A stretch of DNA of 64,000 nucleotides from Brevibacterium limosum (GTDB lineage Bacteria; Actinomycetota; Actinomycetes; Actinomycetales; Brevibacteriaceae): contig NZ_CP050154.1 in NCBI RefSeq assembly GCF_011617705.1, forward strand, positions 3,224,001 to 3,288,000, in the 5' to 3' direction. The notes beneath the pieces are model-generated. The model did no database searches, had not been told where the DNA came from, and saw only the letters and a program-made list of their open reading frames with translations. Position 1 is the stretch's first letter, and each line of letters opens with the position of its first letter. Below, piece by piece: positions 47,479 through 56,547 of the stretch. Both the position numbers and the translations under genes were made by a program.

Positions 47479-48981
47479 TCAGTGCTCGTGCCCCACCCCT
47501 TCGTGTCCGGCCGGCATCCCGACGTCGCCCTCCTGACCGGGGTCGATGACGACGAACTGGCCCATCATCCCCTCATCCTCGTGCAGCAGCATGTGGCAGT
47601 GGTACATATACGGCAGGTGCGGATCCGTATAGTCCTCGAAGCGCATGAGCAGCCGGTAGTCGCGATTCGGTTCGAGGTAGATCGTGTCCTTCCGCCCGCT
47701 CATCTCCACCGGCGGAGGCTCACCGTCGACCGAGAGCACGTCGAACTGCACATCATGGACATGGAAACTGTGCGGAATCGGCTGCTTGCTGCGCACCACC
47801 CACACCTCCGTATCGCCGACGTGGACGACCTCATCGATGCGAGACATGTCCATCCGCTCACCGTTGATCTCACGTTCTTCGAGTTCGAACTTCCGGATTG
47901 TGGCCGCCTCGGCCTCATCCAGGCCATCCTCCTCGGCGTGAGAGGACCGCGACCACGCAGGTTCGGGCGCCGGTGTCAGGATCTCGGCAGCGCGGAATTC
48001 GAGAACGTCGAAGGAATCGTGTCCGCCCATCGTCGCCGGCACCGCCACCCCGCCGAGGTCGACCTCGGCCGAGCGCATCCGCACCGTCTCACCCGGGGCG
48101 AAGTCCACGACCACCTCGGCGCGCTCCCCCGGCGCCAGCCGGAGCCGGTCGATTTCGACAGGTTCGTCGAGGAACCCGCCGTCACCGGCGATGAGATCCA
48201 TCGTCCGGTCGGGGAACTCGAAGGCGTACGTCCTGGCGGTCGAACCGTTGAGCAGACGCAGCCGCACCTTCTCCGCCGTCACCTCCTGCACCGCGCCGAT
48301 CGTGCCGTTGACCATCACGGTGTCACCGAGCATCCCGGGCTCGGCCCCGTCGTGGGTGAGCTCGAGCTGCCCGTCCGAGAATGTCCTGTCCTGGACGATG
48401 AGCGGAAGATCGTCGACACCGTACTCGTACGGCAGATCGGCAGACTGACTCGCATCGTCATCGAGGATGACCATCCCGGCCAGCCCCTTGTACACGTGGT
48501 CTTCGGTCTGCCCGTGCGGATGAGGGTGGTACCACAGGGTCGCGGCCGGCTGGTCGATCGTCCAGTGCGGCTTCCAGGTCTGACCGGGGTCGATCATCTG
48601 GTGCGGTCCGCCGTCCATCTTCGACGGCAGATGCATCCCATGCCAGTGCACGCTCGTCGGCTCGGTCAGATCGTTCTCGACGTCGACGGCGATCTTCTCG
48701 CCGCGCTGGGCCCGCAGGGTCGGACCGAGAAACGCCCCGTTGAATCCCCAGGTCTCCGTCGGACCGTCCTGACCGGCGAAATCCGTCGAACCCCTCTGCG
48801 CGGCGAGGTCGAAGGTGCGCACCCCGCCCTCGACCGTCGAGTCGGCCAACGGTGGGATGGCCAGTTCGTTCGTGAACTCGGGTTCCGTCACCGAGGTGGT
48901 CGACACTCCGCACGCAGTCACCCCGACCGCGACGATCACCGCGACAGCGGCCACGCCCGCGGCTGACCTGCGCAGTCTCAT
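47479..48981 (-). CDS. Multicopper oxidase lipoprotein
   Basis: A 500-residue exported oxidase. It has a lipobox-like VTACG (Cys24), so it is probably a membrane-anchored lipoprotein. The copper sites are HWHGMH, WYHPHPHGQ, HSFHVHDVQF and the type 1/trinuclear HCHMLLHEDEGMM, where Met is the axial ligand. It resembles CueO/CotA-like and bilirubin-oxidase-like enzymes; copper detoxification is possible. Its start lies two bases after the small membrane gene, so the two are co-translated. Confidence 0.9.
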   Translation of the reverse strand: MRLRRSAAGVAAVAVIVAVGVTACGVSTTSVTEPEFTNELAIPPLADSTVEGGVRTFDLAAQRGSTDFAGQDGPTETWGFNGAFLGPTLRAQRGEKIAVDVENDLTEPTSVHWHGMHLPSKMDGGPHQMIDPGQTWKPHWTIDQPAATLWYHPHPHGQTEDHVYKGLAGMVILDDDASQSADLPYEYGVDDLPLIVQDRTFSDGQLELTHDGAEPGMLGDTVMVNGTIGAVQEVTAEKVRLRLLNGSTARTYAFEFPDRTMDLIAGDGGFLDEPVEIDRLRLAPGERAEVVVDFAPGETVRMRSAEVDLGGVAVPATMGGHDSFDVLEFRAAEILTPAPEPAWSRSSHAEEDGLDEAEAATIRKFELEEREINGERMDMSRIDEVVHVGDTEVWVVRSKQPIPHSFHVHDVQFDVLSVDGEPPPVEMSGRKDTIYLEPNRDYRLLMRFEDYTDPHLPYMYHCHMLLHEDEGMMGQFVVIDPGQEGDVGMPAGHEGVGHEH

Positions 48982-48983
48982 CG

Positions 48984-49382
48984 CTACACCCGCCGGCCGA
49001 GCATCGCCTGGATACCGAAGGCGGCCAGTCCGGTGAGCGCGCCGACTCCGGCTCCCATTCCGAGACTCGGGATGAGGGCCATAAGCACCGCCGGCCCGGT
49101 GCTGATCAGACCGGTCCCGGCGAGCAGTCCGCCGAATGCGAGGGTGAGGAAGCCGTGCGCCGCACCGCAGATCGTCAGGGTGAGCACGGGCCGGGCGACT
49201 CGGGCGAAACCGACGGTCCCGATCCATACCGCCCCGGTGAGCCCGAGCAGGATGAACGCGCGGACGGCACCGTCACCGAGGATGGGCCACAGTCCGGTCA
49301 GCGGCCACAGCAGCGCCAGAGAGGACAGACCGACGATGAGCGGCCAGGACAGAGGACGTCGTGAGTGAGTTGTCGTATTCAT
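48984..49382 (-). CDS. Small membrane protein before the multicopper oxidase
   Basis: A 132-residue protein with about four membrane helices (LIVGLSSLALLWPLTGL, AFILLGLTGAVWIGTVGFA, TICGAAHGFLTLAFGGLL, GAGVGALTGLAAFGIQAML). I do not recognise a family. Its tight coupling to the multicopper oxidase gene suggests a linked role. Confidence 0.75.
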   Translation of the reverse strand: MNTTTHSRRPLSWPLIVGLSSLALLWPLTGLWPILGDGAVRAFILLGLTGAVWIGTVGFARVARPVLTLTICGAAHGFLTLAFGGLLAGTGLISTGPAVLMALIPSLGMGAGVGALTGLAAFGIQAMLGRRV

Positions 49383-49534
49383 ACCCTCAACTCTTCCGAC
49401 CGGCCGTCAGTCCCACATCGGTGCCGGAGCGTCAGTTCCTCCCGCCCCGAGGCGAGCGCCGAATCTCCTGCAGGCGATCACGTCATCAACACCGAACGAC
49501 TGCGGCGGGCGCGAATGCTCCGTAGTCTGGGACT

Positions 49535-50713
49535 ATGGGTTCGGCAGATGCAGGTGAGACGCGCGTGGAGCGCGAGCGCCTCGAACCGTGGCTGACCGAT
49601 GCGTCCCTGGCCGTCGCGGTGACCTTGGTGATCTCGCTCGTCATCGCCGCCGACGCCGATTCCTCCCCTGTGCCCGGCATCGCCTGGGCTCTCGGCTTCG
49701 GTGCTCTGCTGCTCCTGCGCCGCGGCCTGCCGCTGACCGTGCTGGCGGTGACCGTGTTCGGGATCTTCGCCTACTATGCCCTTGACCTGCCGCCGATCGG
49801 CATGGTCTTGCCCGCAGTCGGTGTCCTCTATTCCACCGCCGAGGTGCGGCGCACTTCGTGGGCCGTGGTCGGTGCCGCCGTCCTCGTCGCCGTGTCGACG
49901 TTCTACCGGTTCGATGACCTCGACCCGCGCGCCCAGCTGACCGGGTACGGCTTCGTCACCGAACTTGCGCTGGCCGCCGCGGCCATCGCCCTCGGATCCG
50001 TGGTCCGCCTGGTCCGGGAGATCCGCACCCAGTCGGCGCGCATCGCCGTTCTCACCGCGGCCGAGGAGTCCCGAGCCGCCGAGGCGCGGATGCAGTCCGA
50101 ACGGGTGAGGATCGCCCGCGACCTCCACGACACGATCGGCCACACGCTGTCGGTGGCCTCTCTGCACACCTCCGTGGCGGCCGAAGCCGAGGACCCGGAC
50201 GACCGAACAGCCGCGCTCGAACGGGTGCGCGGCGCCACCTCGGAGGCGCTGCGTGAACTGCGTCGCACGGTCAAGGTCCTCCGGGAGGAGCCCGCGGACG
50301 AGACGACACCGGGCCCCGCCTCGGCGCTGGGTTTGGCCTCAGTGACGACCGTCGTCGAAGCCGCCCGGGCTGCCGGTCTCGATGTCGACGTTGCGGTCAG
50401 TGTCGACCCCGCCTCGCTGCCCCGGGCCGTCGACGCGGCGGCGTTCCGGATCGTTCAGGAGTCGATGACGAACGTGCTGCGCCATTCGGCAGCGGCCGCG
50501 GCCCGCGTCTCAGCGCGGGTGAGCGGCGATGAGCTCATCGTGCGCATCGTCGACGACGGTCATGGAGGATCAGCGGATCCGGAGCCGGGTGCCGGAATCC
50601 GCGGGATGAGGGAGCGGGCGGGACTGCTCGGGGGCAGCCTCGAGGCCGGGCCGACCGCTGAGGGGTTCACGGTGACCGCGCACCTGCCCATCGATGTCGA
50701 GGAGGAAGAATGA
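49535..50713 (+). CDS. NarL-type sensor histidine kinase
   Basis: A 392-residue kinase. Residues of about 20-155 hold several membrane helices with little outside the membrane. The HisKA_3 dimerisation region has the phospho-His in RIARDLHDTIGHTLSVASLH. A HATPase domain follows (FRIVQESMTNVLRHSAAA, IVDDGHGG, GIRGMRERAGLLGG). It overlaps the response regulator by four bases. The cognate regulator is broken (next entry). Confidence 0.92.
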   Translation: MGSADAGETRVERERLEPWLTDASLAVAVTLVISLVIAADADSSPVPGIAWALGFGALLLLRRGLPLTVLAVTVFGIFAYYALDLPPIGMVLPAVGVLYSTAEVRRTSWAVVGAAVLVAVSTFYRFDDLDPRAQLTGYGFVTELALAAAAIALGSVVRLVREIRTQSARIAVLTAAEESRAAEARMQSERVRIARDLHDTIGHTLSVASLHTSVAAEAEDPDDRTAALERVRGATSEALRELRRTVKVLREEPADETTPGPASALGLASVTTVVEAARAAGLDVDVAVSVDPASLPRAVDAAAFRIVQESMTNVLRHSAAAAARVSARVSGDELIVRIVDDGHGGSADPEPGAGIRGMRERAGLLGGSLEAGPTAEGFTVTAHLPIDVEEEE

Positions 50714-51374
50714 CCGAGGCGATCCGCGTCGTCATCGTCGACGATCAGGAACTCGTCCGGGCCGGTCTGCGGCCTTTGGCCGAACGCGATGGGGACATCA
50801 CGGTCATCGCCGAGGCGGCCGACGGTCGGGCGGGCCTGTCATTCGTGCGCGAGCTGCGTCCCGATGTCGTGCTCATGGACATCCGCATGCCGGCCATGGA
50901 CGGGATCGAAGCGACGGGGGCGATCGTCGCCGACGAGGCGTTGAACGGAGTGAGAACGTCTTCGCAGCCATCCGGGCGGGTGCTGCCGGGTATCTGCTCA
51001 AGGACGTCTCTCCCGACGATCTGCGTTCGGCGATCCGCACCGTTGCCGCCGGTGATGCCCTCTTGTCTCCATCGGTCACCGCCGCGGTCATGCAGGCCGT
51101 CGCCGAGGGGCATTCCCCCGACCCCGACGGTCACGGCTTCGATGAGCTGACCGACCGGGAGGTCGAAGTCCTCAGCGGAATCGGGCGGGGGCTGACCAAT
51201 GACGAGATCGCGGCCGAACTCTTCCTCAGCCCCGCCACGGCCCGCACCTATGTCAGCCGCCTGCTCACCCGACTCGATGCCAGGGACCGGGCCGCGCTCA
51301 TCATCCTCGCCTATGAGACGGGCTTGGTCCGACCCGGCGGAACGTCACGCGGGTGGTCTCCGACTCAGCGCTGA
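50710..51374 (+). pseudogene. NarL-type response regulator with frameshifting deletion
   Basis: The first frame encodes a receiver N-terminus: VVIVDDQELVRAGL, VVLMDIRMPAMDGIEATGAIV with the phospho-Asp, ending EALNGVR at about 50955. The rest of the receiver (ENVFAAIRAGAAGYLLKDV) and the LuxR HTH (ELTDREVEVLSGIGRGLTNDEIAAELFLSPATARTYVSRLL) continue in another frame. The segment that normally lies between them, about a dozen codons including the conserved Ser/Thr, is missing. A deletion of a length not divisible by three therefore breaks the gene. Neither half should act as a normal regulator. Confidence 0.88.
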
Positions 51375-51494
51375 TCGACCGCGACTCCCATCGAACGTCC
51401 TCCGATCACCCAGAGCATGCCCTGCTTTCACGAGTAGCCTGAGAGCACAGCCCAAATGGTTTGGACCGTGGACGAAAACGTAAGGTGATCGACC

Positions 51495-51746
51495 ATGAGC
51501 ACAACACAGATCAATCAGCATCCGAAGCCCCTTCCGGTGGTCCTCGGCAAGAGAGCAGCGCTGGTCCTCTTCATCGGCGTCCTCGGTTTCCTCTTCGTCA
51601 AGGTCGTCGGCCCCATCCTGCAGACCGGCCCCGAGTACGTCATCGAGGCCGTCATCTCCGGGATCCCGCTGCTCATCGCCGCTGGCTGCGCCATCGCTGC
51701 CCTGACGGTGTCGATCGTGCACCGGGTGCGGCACACGAGAGCGTGA
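51495..51746 (+). CDS. Small membrane protein
   Basis: An 83-residue protein with two hydrophobic helices (ALVLFIGVLGFLFVKVV and GIPLLIAAGCAIAALTVSIV) and a basic tail. No family is recognised. No close operon partner is apparent. Confidence 0.65.
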   Translation: MSTTQINQHPKPLPVVLGKRAALVLFIGVLGFLFVKVVGPILQTGPEYVIEAVISGIPLLIAAGCAIAALTVSIVHRVRHTRA

Positions 51747-51790
51747 ACCACCGCAGGGCCGAAACTCACCTGGTCATTCCGGGTGCGCAG

Positions 51791-52144
51791 TCACTCCGCG
51801 TGCGCGACGATATTGAACACATTCCCGTCGGGCGCGCGGACGAAGAAGCGCCGCACGCCCCATTCCTCGTGGGTGAGCGGGTGGACGATCTCGATGCCCT
51901 GCTCCTGAGCTTCGGCAAACGCGGCGTCGACGTCGTCGACGAGCACCGAGGCCACAGGATTCGTGTGCCCGGTCGCATCGTCGGTGAGCACCTGCACGCT
52001 CGCTCCGGTGTCGGGAGAGGTGAATCGTGCGACCCACCCGAGATCGAACTCCTCGGAACTCAGCCCGAGGAAGCCGGAGTAGAACTCCCGCGCGGCGTCC
52101 AGGTCGTCGACCGCGATGTCCGGAATGACCCTGTTGACCTTCAT
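51791..52144 (-). CDS. VOC-family (glyoxalase-like) protein
   Basis: A 117-residue single-domain vicinal-oxygen-chelate protein. It has VIPDIAVDDLDAAREFYSGFLGL, VASVLVDDVDAAFAEAQEQGIEIVHPL and RRFFVRAPDGNVFNIVAH, the paired beta-alpha-beta modules of the fold. It lies four bases after the macrodomain gene. The substrate is unknown; antibiotic-binding and glyoxalase relatives both exist. Confidence 0.85.
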   Translation of the reverse strand: MKVNRVIPDIAVDDLDAAREFYSGFLGLSSEEFDLGWVARFTSPDTGASVQVLTDDATGHTNPVASVLVDDVDAAFAEAQEQGIEIVHPLTHEEWGVRRFFVRAPDGNVFNIVAHAE

Positions 52145-52148
52145 GACC

Positions 52149-52682
52149 TCACCACTGATCGTGGTCGAATACCTGGCAGAACACGCTCGTCATCTGACCG
52201 CTGAAGAGGACGAACTGGATCTCGGCGATCGATTCCCAGCGCCCGCGGGACCGCCCGTCGACGATGACGCTGTGAGCCGCCTCGGCGACGTCCCTGGCCG
52301 ACCACCCGAACACCCCGCCGCCGATCGCGGGGAACGCGATCGAGGTGGCTCCGACCTCCTCGGCGAGATTGAGGCTCGTTTCGAAACAGGATTCGAGGAC
52401 TTCCGGGTCGGCCTCGCCTGCGTTCCGGTTCGGCCCGACCGTGTGGATGACCCAGCGGGCAGGCAGATCCCCCGCAGACGTGGCCACGGCCTGTCCCGGC
52501 GGCAGACCGCGCACATGGGTGGTCTGCCGAACTTCGCGGCAGGCCTCGAGCAGCGCGGGACCGGCCGCGCGGTGGATGGCTCCGTCGACCCCGCCGCCAC
52601 CGAGCAGACTCGAATTGGCGGCATTGACGATCGCGTCGACGGCCACCTCGGTGATATCGCCTTCGAGAACCGTGATCTTCAT
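52149..52682 (-). CDS. Macrodomain ADP-ribose deacetylase-like protein
   Basis: A 177-residue macrodomain. It carries GDITEVAVDAIVNAANSSLLGGGGVDGAIHRAAG (the ADP-ribose-binding Asp and glycine loop), WVIHTVGP and AFPAIGGGVFGW. Bacterial relatives remove O-acetyl or ADP-ribose groups. It is one gene upstream of the VOC protein in the same direction. Confidence 0.92.
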   Translation of the reverse strand: MKITVLEGDITEVAVDAIVNAANSSLLGGGGVDGAIHRAAGPALLEACREVRQTTHVRGLPPGQAVATSAGDLPARWVIHTVGPNRNAGEADPEVLESCFETSLNLAEEVGATSIAFPAIGGGVFGWSARDVAEAAHSVIVDGRSRGRWESIAEIQFVLFSGQMTSVFCQVFDHDQW

Positions 52683-52757
52683 GCCTCGAGTCTAGACACC
52701 GGCACTGACACTGCCTACCCATCGGCGTAGCCTGGGAACACCTGAAAGGAGCGACTC

Positions 52758-53528
52758 ATGTGCAGGCTGATCGGTTTCATCTCGCCTACCTCCACCACGG
52801 CCGCTGACCTCATCGGTGCTGATGAGTGCCGGCAGTGGCAGTCGATGGGAACGGTCCATGACGACGGGTGGGGTACGGCATGGATCGACACCGACACCGA
52901 GGCGGTCGCGCGGTTCCGCACTCCCACCGAGGGCGCCGACGATCCCCGGTTGACCCGGGCTTTGGATGCGGATGCGAGCGAGGGTCGGATCTGTCATCTG
53001 CGGATAGCGACGACCGGGCTCAAGGACCTCGAAGAGAACACGCACCCGTTCCTGGCCGACGGTGTGGCGATGGCGCACAACGGTTCGGTGCATCCGATCG
53101 AGCGGTTGCGCGAATACGTGTCCGTCGCCGAAGTCGAGGAGATCGGCGGCACCACCGATTCGGCGATCATCTTCGCCCTCGTCCTCCGGGACCTGCGCCT
53201 CGGCGAATCACTGCTCGATGCAGTGACCGGAACGGTGCGGATGCTGCGGGCGGGCTTCGACCATCCCGGCATCAATCTGCTGTTCCTGACCACGGAGGAG
53301 ATGATCGTCGTCCACGCCACGGCCGGAACCCAGGTGCCCTATCTGCAGGGGCCCCTGCCGCCGGATCATCACGACCACTACTACCGGATGAGCTGGCAGC
53401 GGTCGCCCGAGAACGCAATGATCGTGTCCTCCTCGGGACTCGAACACAAAGGATGGAGTCTCATCGAGCAGAACACGATCATGCGGCTGACCGTCGCCGA
53501 CGGTGCGGAGACGATCGTCAGGCTGTAG
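52758..53528 (+). CDS. Class II glutamine amidotransferase domain protein
   Basis: A 256-residue Ntn-type amidotransferase. Cys2 (MCRLIGF) is the nucleophile, followed by DDGWGTAWID, HLRIATTGLKDLEENTHPF and MAHNGSV. EgtC and YafJ-like proteins share this layout. No ergothioneine genes are nearby, so the function is not assigned. AAAGGAG lies upstream of the ATG. Confidence 0.85.
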   Translation: MCRLIGFISPTSTTAADLIGADECRQWQSMGTVHDDGWGTAWIDTDTEAVARFRTPTEGADDPRLTRALDADASEGRICHLRIATTGLKDLEENTHPFLADGVAMAHNGSVHPIERLREYVSVAEVEEIGGTTDSAIIFALVLRDLRLGESLLDAVTGTVRMLRAGFDHPGINLLFLTTEEMIVVHATAGTQVPYLQGPLPPDHHDHYYRMSWQRSPENAMIVSSSGLEHKGWSLIEQNTIMRLTVADGAETIVRL

Positions 53529-53572
53529 CCGTGGAAACCCCGGCCGGGCTCAGCCGGCCAGGCCCTCTGATC

Positions 53573-53797
53573 TCAGGATTTCTGGACGGTGATGGTCCAG
53601 CTGGCGTCGGTGACCCGGTCGAAGTGGGTGACGGGGTAGCCGTTTTCGGCAGCCCACTGCGGGATCGCCTCGGTGGCCTGAGTGCAGTCGAAGTTGATGA
53701 CGAGTTCATCGCCTGCGGTGAGTCCGGTCATCGCCTCTTTGGCTTCGACGAGCGGGAAGGGGCAGACCTGACCGTCGGTTTCGAGTACCTGTTTCAT
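53573..53797 (-). CDS. TusA-type sulfur carrier
   Basis: A 74-residue TusA/SirA-fold protein. Cys12 lies in the CPFPLVEAK motif, which carries sulfur as a persulfide. It overlaps the start of the thiosulfate transporter gene by four bases on the same strand, the usual tsuA-tsuB pairing. Confidence 0.92.
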   Translation of the reverse strand: MKQVLETDGQVCPFPLVEAKEAMTGLTAGDELVINFDCTQATEAIPQWAAENGYPVTHFDRVTDASWTITVQKS

Positions 53798-54849
53798 ACT
53801 GTCCTGCTTTCTGCCGCGGGCGCTGCCGCCGGCGACTTCTTCGGTTTGATGGTGGCTTTGGCCGCGATTCCGGCGCCGGCGATCATGAAGACCACGGACA
53901 CCCAGCCCTGGTATTCGAACTGTGCGGTCGAGACCATGGCGTTGCCGACGGTGCAGCCGCCGGCGATGGCTGCGCCGACGCCCATGCCGATGCCGCCGAT
54001 GATCGACTTGATGATCGTGGCCTGGTCGGGCACGCGGAGGCGGAATTCACCGGAGGCTTTGGCGGCGATGAACGACCCGACGAGGATGCCGATGACGAGC
54101 ATGACTCCCCAGTCGATGAGCTGCGTGTCGCCTGTGGAGAGGTATCCGACGAGGTTCGCCGAAGGGGTCGTGATGCCCAGCCCGGAGTTGCGGCCCGTGG
54201 CGGCGGAGAGCGGCCAGGCGATCGTGGCGATGATGCCGATGACCACGGCGGTGGCGAAGGGATTCCAGCGCTTCTCGGTGAACAGGTGGGCCAATCCGGT
54301 CTTGCGCGGAGGCAGGGTCGCCATCGGGGTCTTGAGCTTGCGGGCGTGATGGACGGCCAACCACACGGCGATCGCCGAGATGACGACGACGAAGACCCAC
54401 GGGCTCAGACCCGTGCTCGCCTGCAGGCTGCCGTTGTCGAGGGTGATGCTGCGGATGCCTTCGGTGAAGCCTGCCGCGGGGCCGAGCTTCATGACGGCGG
54501 AGAACAGCGCGTAGAAGATGAGGGCGAACCAGCTGCCGACGAGCCCCTCACCCGCACGGTAGTAGGTGCCGGTCGCGCAGCCACCGGCGAAGACCATGGA
54601 GAAGCCGAAGATCAGGCCCCCGACGATCGAGGCCAGCCACGGAAACGGCTCGGCTTCGAGCGCGATGACTCCGAAGCTGTTGAGCAGGAAGAGGCCGACG
54701 GAGTGCACGGCGATGAGCACGATGAGAGCGGAGAACCACCGCGTGTTCCCTGTCAGGGTGAGGTCGCGGAAGGCGCCGGTCACGCAGAAACGGCCGCGCT
54801 GGAAGACGAAGCCGAGGACGAGGCCGACGATGAGTCCGGTGATGATCAT
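53794..54849 (-). CDS. Thiosulfate transporter, YeeE/YedE (TsuA) family
   Basis: A 351-residue membrane protein. Cys22 (GRFCVTGAFRD) and Cys91 (GGCATGTYYRAGEG) sit at the same positions as in Spirochaeta TsuA as I recall it, and a third Cys is in GGCTVGNAMV. These cysteines pass thiosulfate through the pore. Two half-size repeats of the DUF395 type are visible. It is divergent from the PrpD/ComA-like operon. Confidence 0.9.
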   Translation of the reverse strand: MIITGLIVGLVLGFVFQRGRFCVTGAFRDLTLTGNTRWFSALIVLIAVHSVGLFLLNSFGVIALEAEPFPWLASIVGGLIFGFSMVFAGGCATGTYYRAGEGLVGSWFALIFYALFSAVMKLGPAAGFTEGIRSITLDNGSLQASTGLSPWVFVVVISAIAVWLAVHHARKLKTPMATLPPRKTGLAHLFTEKRWNPFATAVVIGIIATIAWPLSAATGRNSGLGITTPSANLVGYLSTGDTQLIDWGVMLVIGILVGSFIAAKASGEFRLRVPDQATIIKSIIGGIGMGVGAAIAGGCTVGNAMVSTAQFEYQGWVSVVFMIAGAGIAAKATIKPKKSPAAAPAAESRTV

Positions 54850-54981
54850 TGAGCTGCTTTCTGTTCACGGCAGGTTCGCTGACGAACACAACAGTGCTCT
54901 ATTTTGCTCAACAATATGGCGTGAGTCAACCACGGCCGCTCAAAGCACTTCCCGCCTGACTCAATGTGACCCAGATCTCAT

Positions 54982-55011
54982 CACAAGTATCTTGACGTCA
55001 AGATACTTGTG
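54982..55011. promoter_or_regulatory. 30-bp perfect palindrome upstream of the PrpD gene
   Basis: CACAAGTATCTTGAC and its exact complement meet without a spacer. The centre CTTGACGTCAAG resembles MarR-type operators. It lies 45 bases before the PrpD start and 133 bases from the divergent transporter start, so it could serve either or both. Confidence 0.75.
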
Positions 55012-55021
55012 GGATCATGAT

Positions 55022-55040
55022 TTAGGTACGCCTTACCTAA
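55022..55040. promoter_or_regulatory. Putative DtxR/IdeR iron box
   Basis: TTAGGTA-N5-TACCTAA is a 19-bp inverted repeat that matches the classical DtxR/IdeR operator at about 15 of 19 positions. It lies directly before the AAGGAGG ribosome site of the PrpD gene, suggesting iron control. Confidence 0.65.
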
Positions 55041-55055
55041 TAAGGAGGGGTCGCA

Positions 55056-56456
55056 ATGAAGGTCACCATGGACCAGAACAACGCACCGACAGAGGTGCAG
55101 TCACTCGCACAGTTCGTCGCCGACGCCTCGCTGGATATGCTCAGCGACACTGCCCTCGAACAGCTCAAGATCCGCGTCCTCGACACCATCGGCGTCGCCA
55201 TCGGCGCCCTCGACGCCCCGCCCCTGAAGGACATCCGGCACCTCATCGAGGGCCTCGGGGACGGACGCGGTGCCACACTCATCGGCGGCGGGCACGCCAG
55301 CCCCGATCACGCCGCGTTCTACAATTCCGCCCTGAGTCGGTATCTCGACTTCATGGACGCTTACCTGGCCAAGGGTGAGACCAATCACCCTTCCGACAAT
55401 ATGGGCGCGGTCCTCGCGGCCGCGGAACACGCCGATGCCTCGGGCGCGGACTTCCTCACGGCCTTCGCCGTGGCCTATCAGATCCACGCCCGCCTCTCGG
55501 ACGTCGCACCGGTGAGGGACCTGGGCTTCGACCATACGACGCAGGGCGCGTTCGCTGCGGCGGCCGCCTCGGCGAAGGCATTGGGTCTGGGCGTCGAACA
55601 GATCGCGAACGCTGCGGCCATGGCCGGCACCGCGAACGTAGCGCTGCGGGTCACGCGCACGGGAGATCTCAGCCACTGGAAGGGGCTGGCATATCCGCAC
55701 GTGTCGAAGGAGGGCGTCTTCGACGCGCTCCTGGCCTCACGCGGAATCACCGGACCGGCCGAGGTCTTCGAAGGCAACAAGGGCTTCAAGGCCCTGGCCG
55801 GGGATTACGACCTCGACTGGTCGGCCGAGGACCTCGAGAAGGTCACGGACACGATCATCAAGAAGCACAATGCGGAGATCCACTCGCAGTCGGCCCTCGA
55901 CGCCGCACAGGATATCCGGTCTCAGGAGGGATTCCGCGCTGATGCCATCGCCGGCGTGGAACTGACGACCTTCGACGTCGCGTACTCGATCATCGGCGGC
56001 GGAGAGGAAGGCGACAAGCGCGCGATCCGCACGAAGGAGGAGGCCGATCATTCGCTGCCGTGGATGCTCGCGGTCGTCCTCCTCGACGGTGAGCTCAATC
56101 CGGCTCAGTACGAGCCGGAGCGGATCGTCGCCGACGATGTCCAGGATCTCATGCACAAGGTCACGATCACTCCTTCGCAGGAGTTCAGCGACCGGTTCCC
56201 CGAGAATATGTGCGCGGACCTCGTCGTCACTCTCGGCGATGGGACGAAGTTCCGAGCGAGCACCGACGACTACGAAGGCTTCACCACTCATCCCCTCGAC
56301 TGGGCAGGTGCCCGGAAGAAGTTCGATGCCCTGACGTCCCCCTTCGCCGAGGCGGAGCTGCGTGACGAGATCGCCGACCTCGTTCATGACCTCGAGAATC
56401 ACCGGATCAGGGAGCTGACCGCGGTCCTCGCACACGTCCCCCAGACCCGCAGCTGA
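55056..56456 (+). CDS. MmgE/PrpD family protein
   Basis: A 466-residue protein of the 2-methylcitrate dehydratase / cis-aconitate decarboxylase fold. It has RVLDTIGVAIGALDAPP, AFYNSALSRYLDFMDAYLAKGETNHPSDN with the conserved active-site region, YQIHARLSDVAP and KGLAYPHVSKEGVF. AAGGAGG lies upstream. No methylcitrate-cycle genes are nearby. It is followed after 91 bases by a ComA-like gene. A C4-C7 organic acid substrate is likely but unassigned. Confidence 0.87.
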   Translation: MKVTMDQNNAPTEVQSLAQFVADASLDMLSDTALEQLKIRVLDTIGVAIGALDAPPLKDIRHLIEGLGDGRGATLIGGGHASPDHAAFYNSALSRYLDFMDAYLAKGETNHPSDNMGAVLAAAEHADASGADFLTAFAVAYQIHARLSDVAPVRDLGFDHTTQGAFAAAAASAKALGLGVEQIANAAAMAGTANVALRVTRTGDLSHWKGLAYPHVSKEGVFDALLASRGITGPAEVFEGNKGFKALAGDYDLDWSAEDLEKVTDTIIKKHNAEIHSQSALDAAQDIRSQEGFRADAIAGVELTTFDVAYSIIGGGEEGDKRAIRTKEEADHSLPWMLAVVLLDGELNPAQYEPERIVADDVQDLMHKVTITPSQEFSDRFPENMCADLVVTLGDGTKFRASTDDYEGFTTHPLDWAGARKKFDALTSPFAEAELRDEIADLVHDLENHRIRELTAVLAHVPQTRS

Positions 56457-56547
56457 AGCTGCGTCACCCGCCGGAGATCCCGGCACCCCGTCGGCAGAAC
56501 GCCGACACCGTGTCGGCAGCCGTCGACATCCGAAGAAAGGAAAGACC

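Noticed and set aside
56501..56517. Small hairpin between the PrpD and ComA-like genes
   Set aside because: A 7-bp stem with a three-base loop and no T-run is common by chance in such GC-rich spacers, so it was not listed as a terminator.
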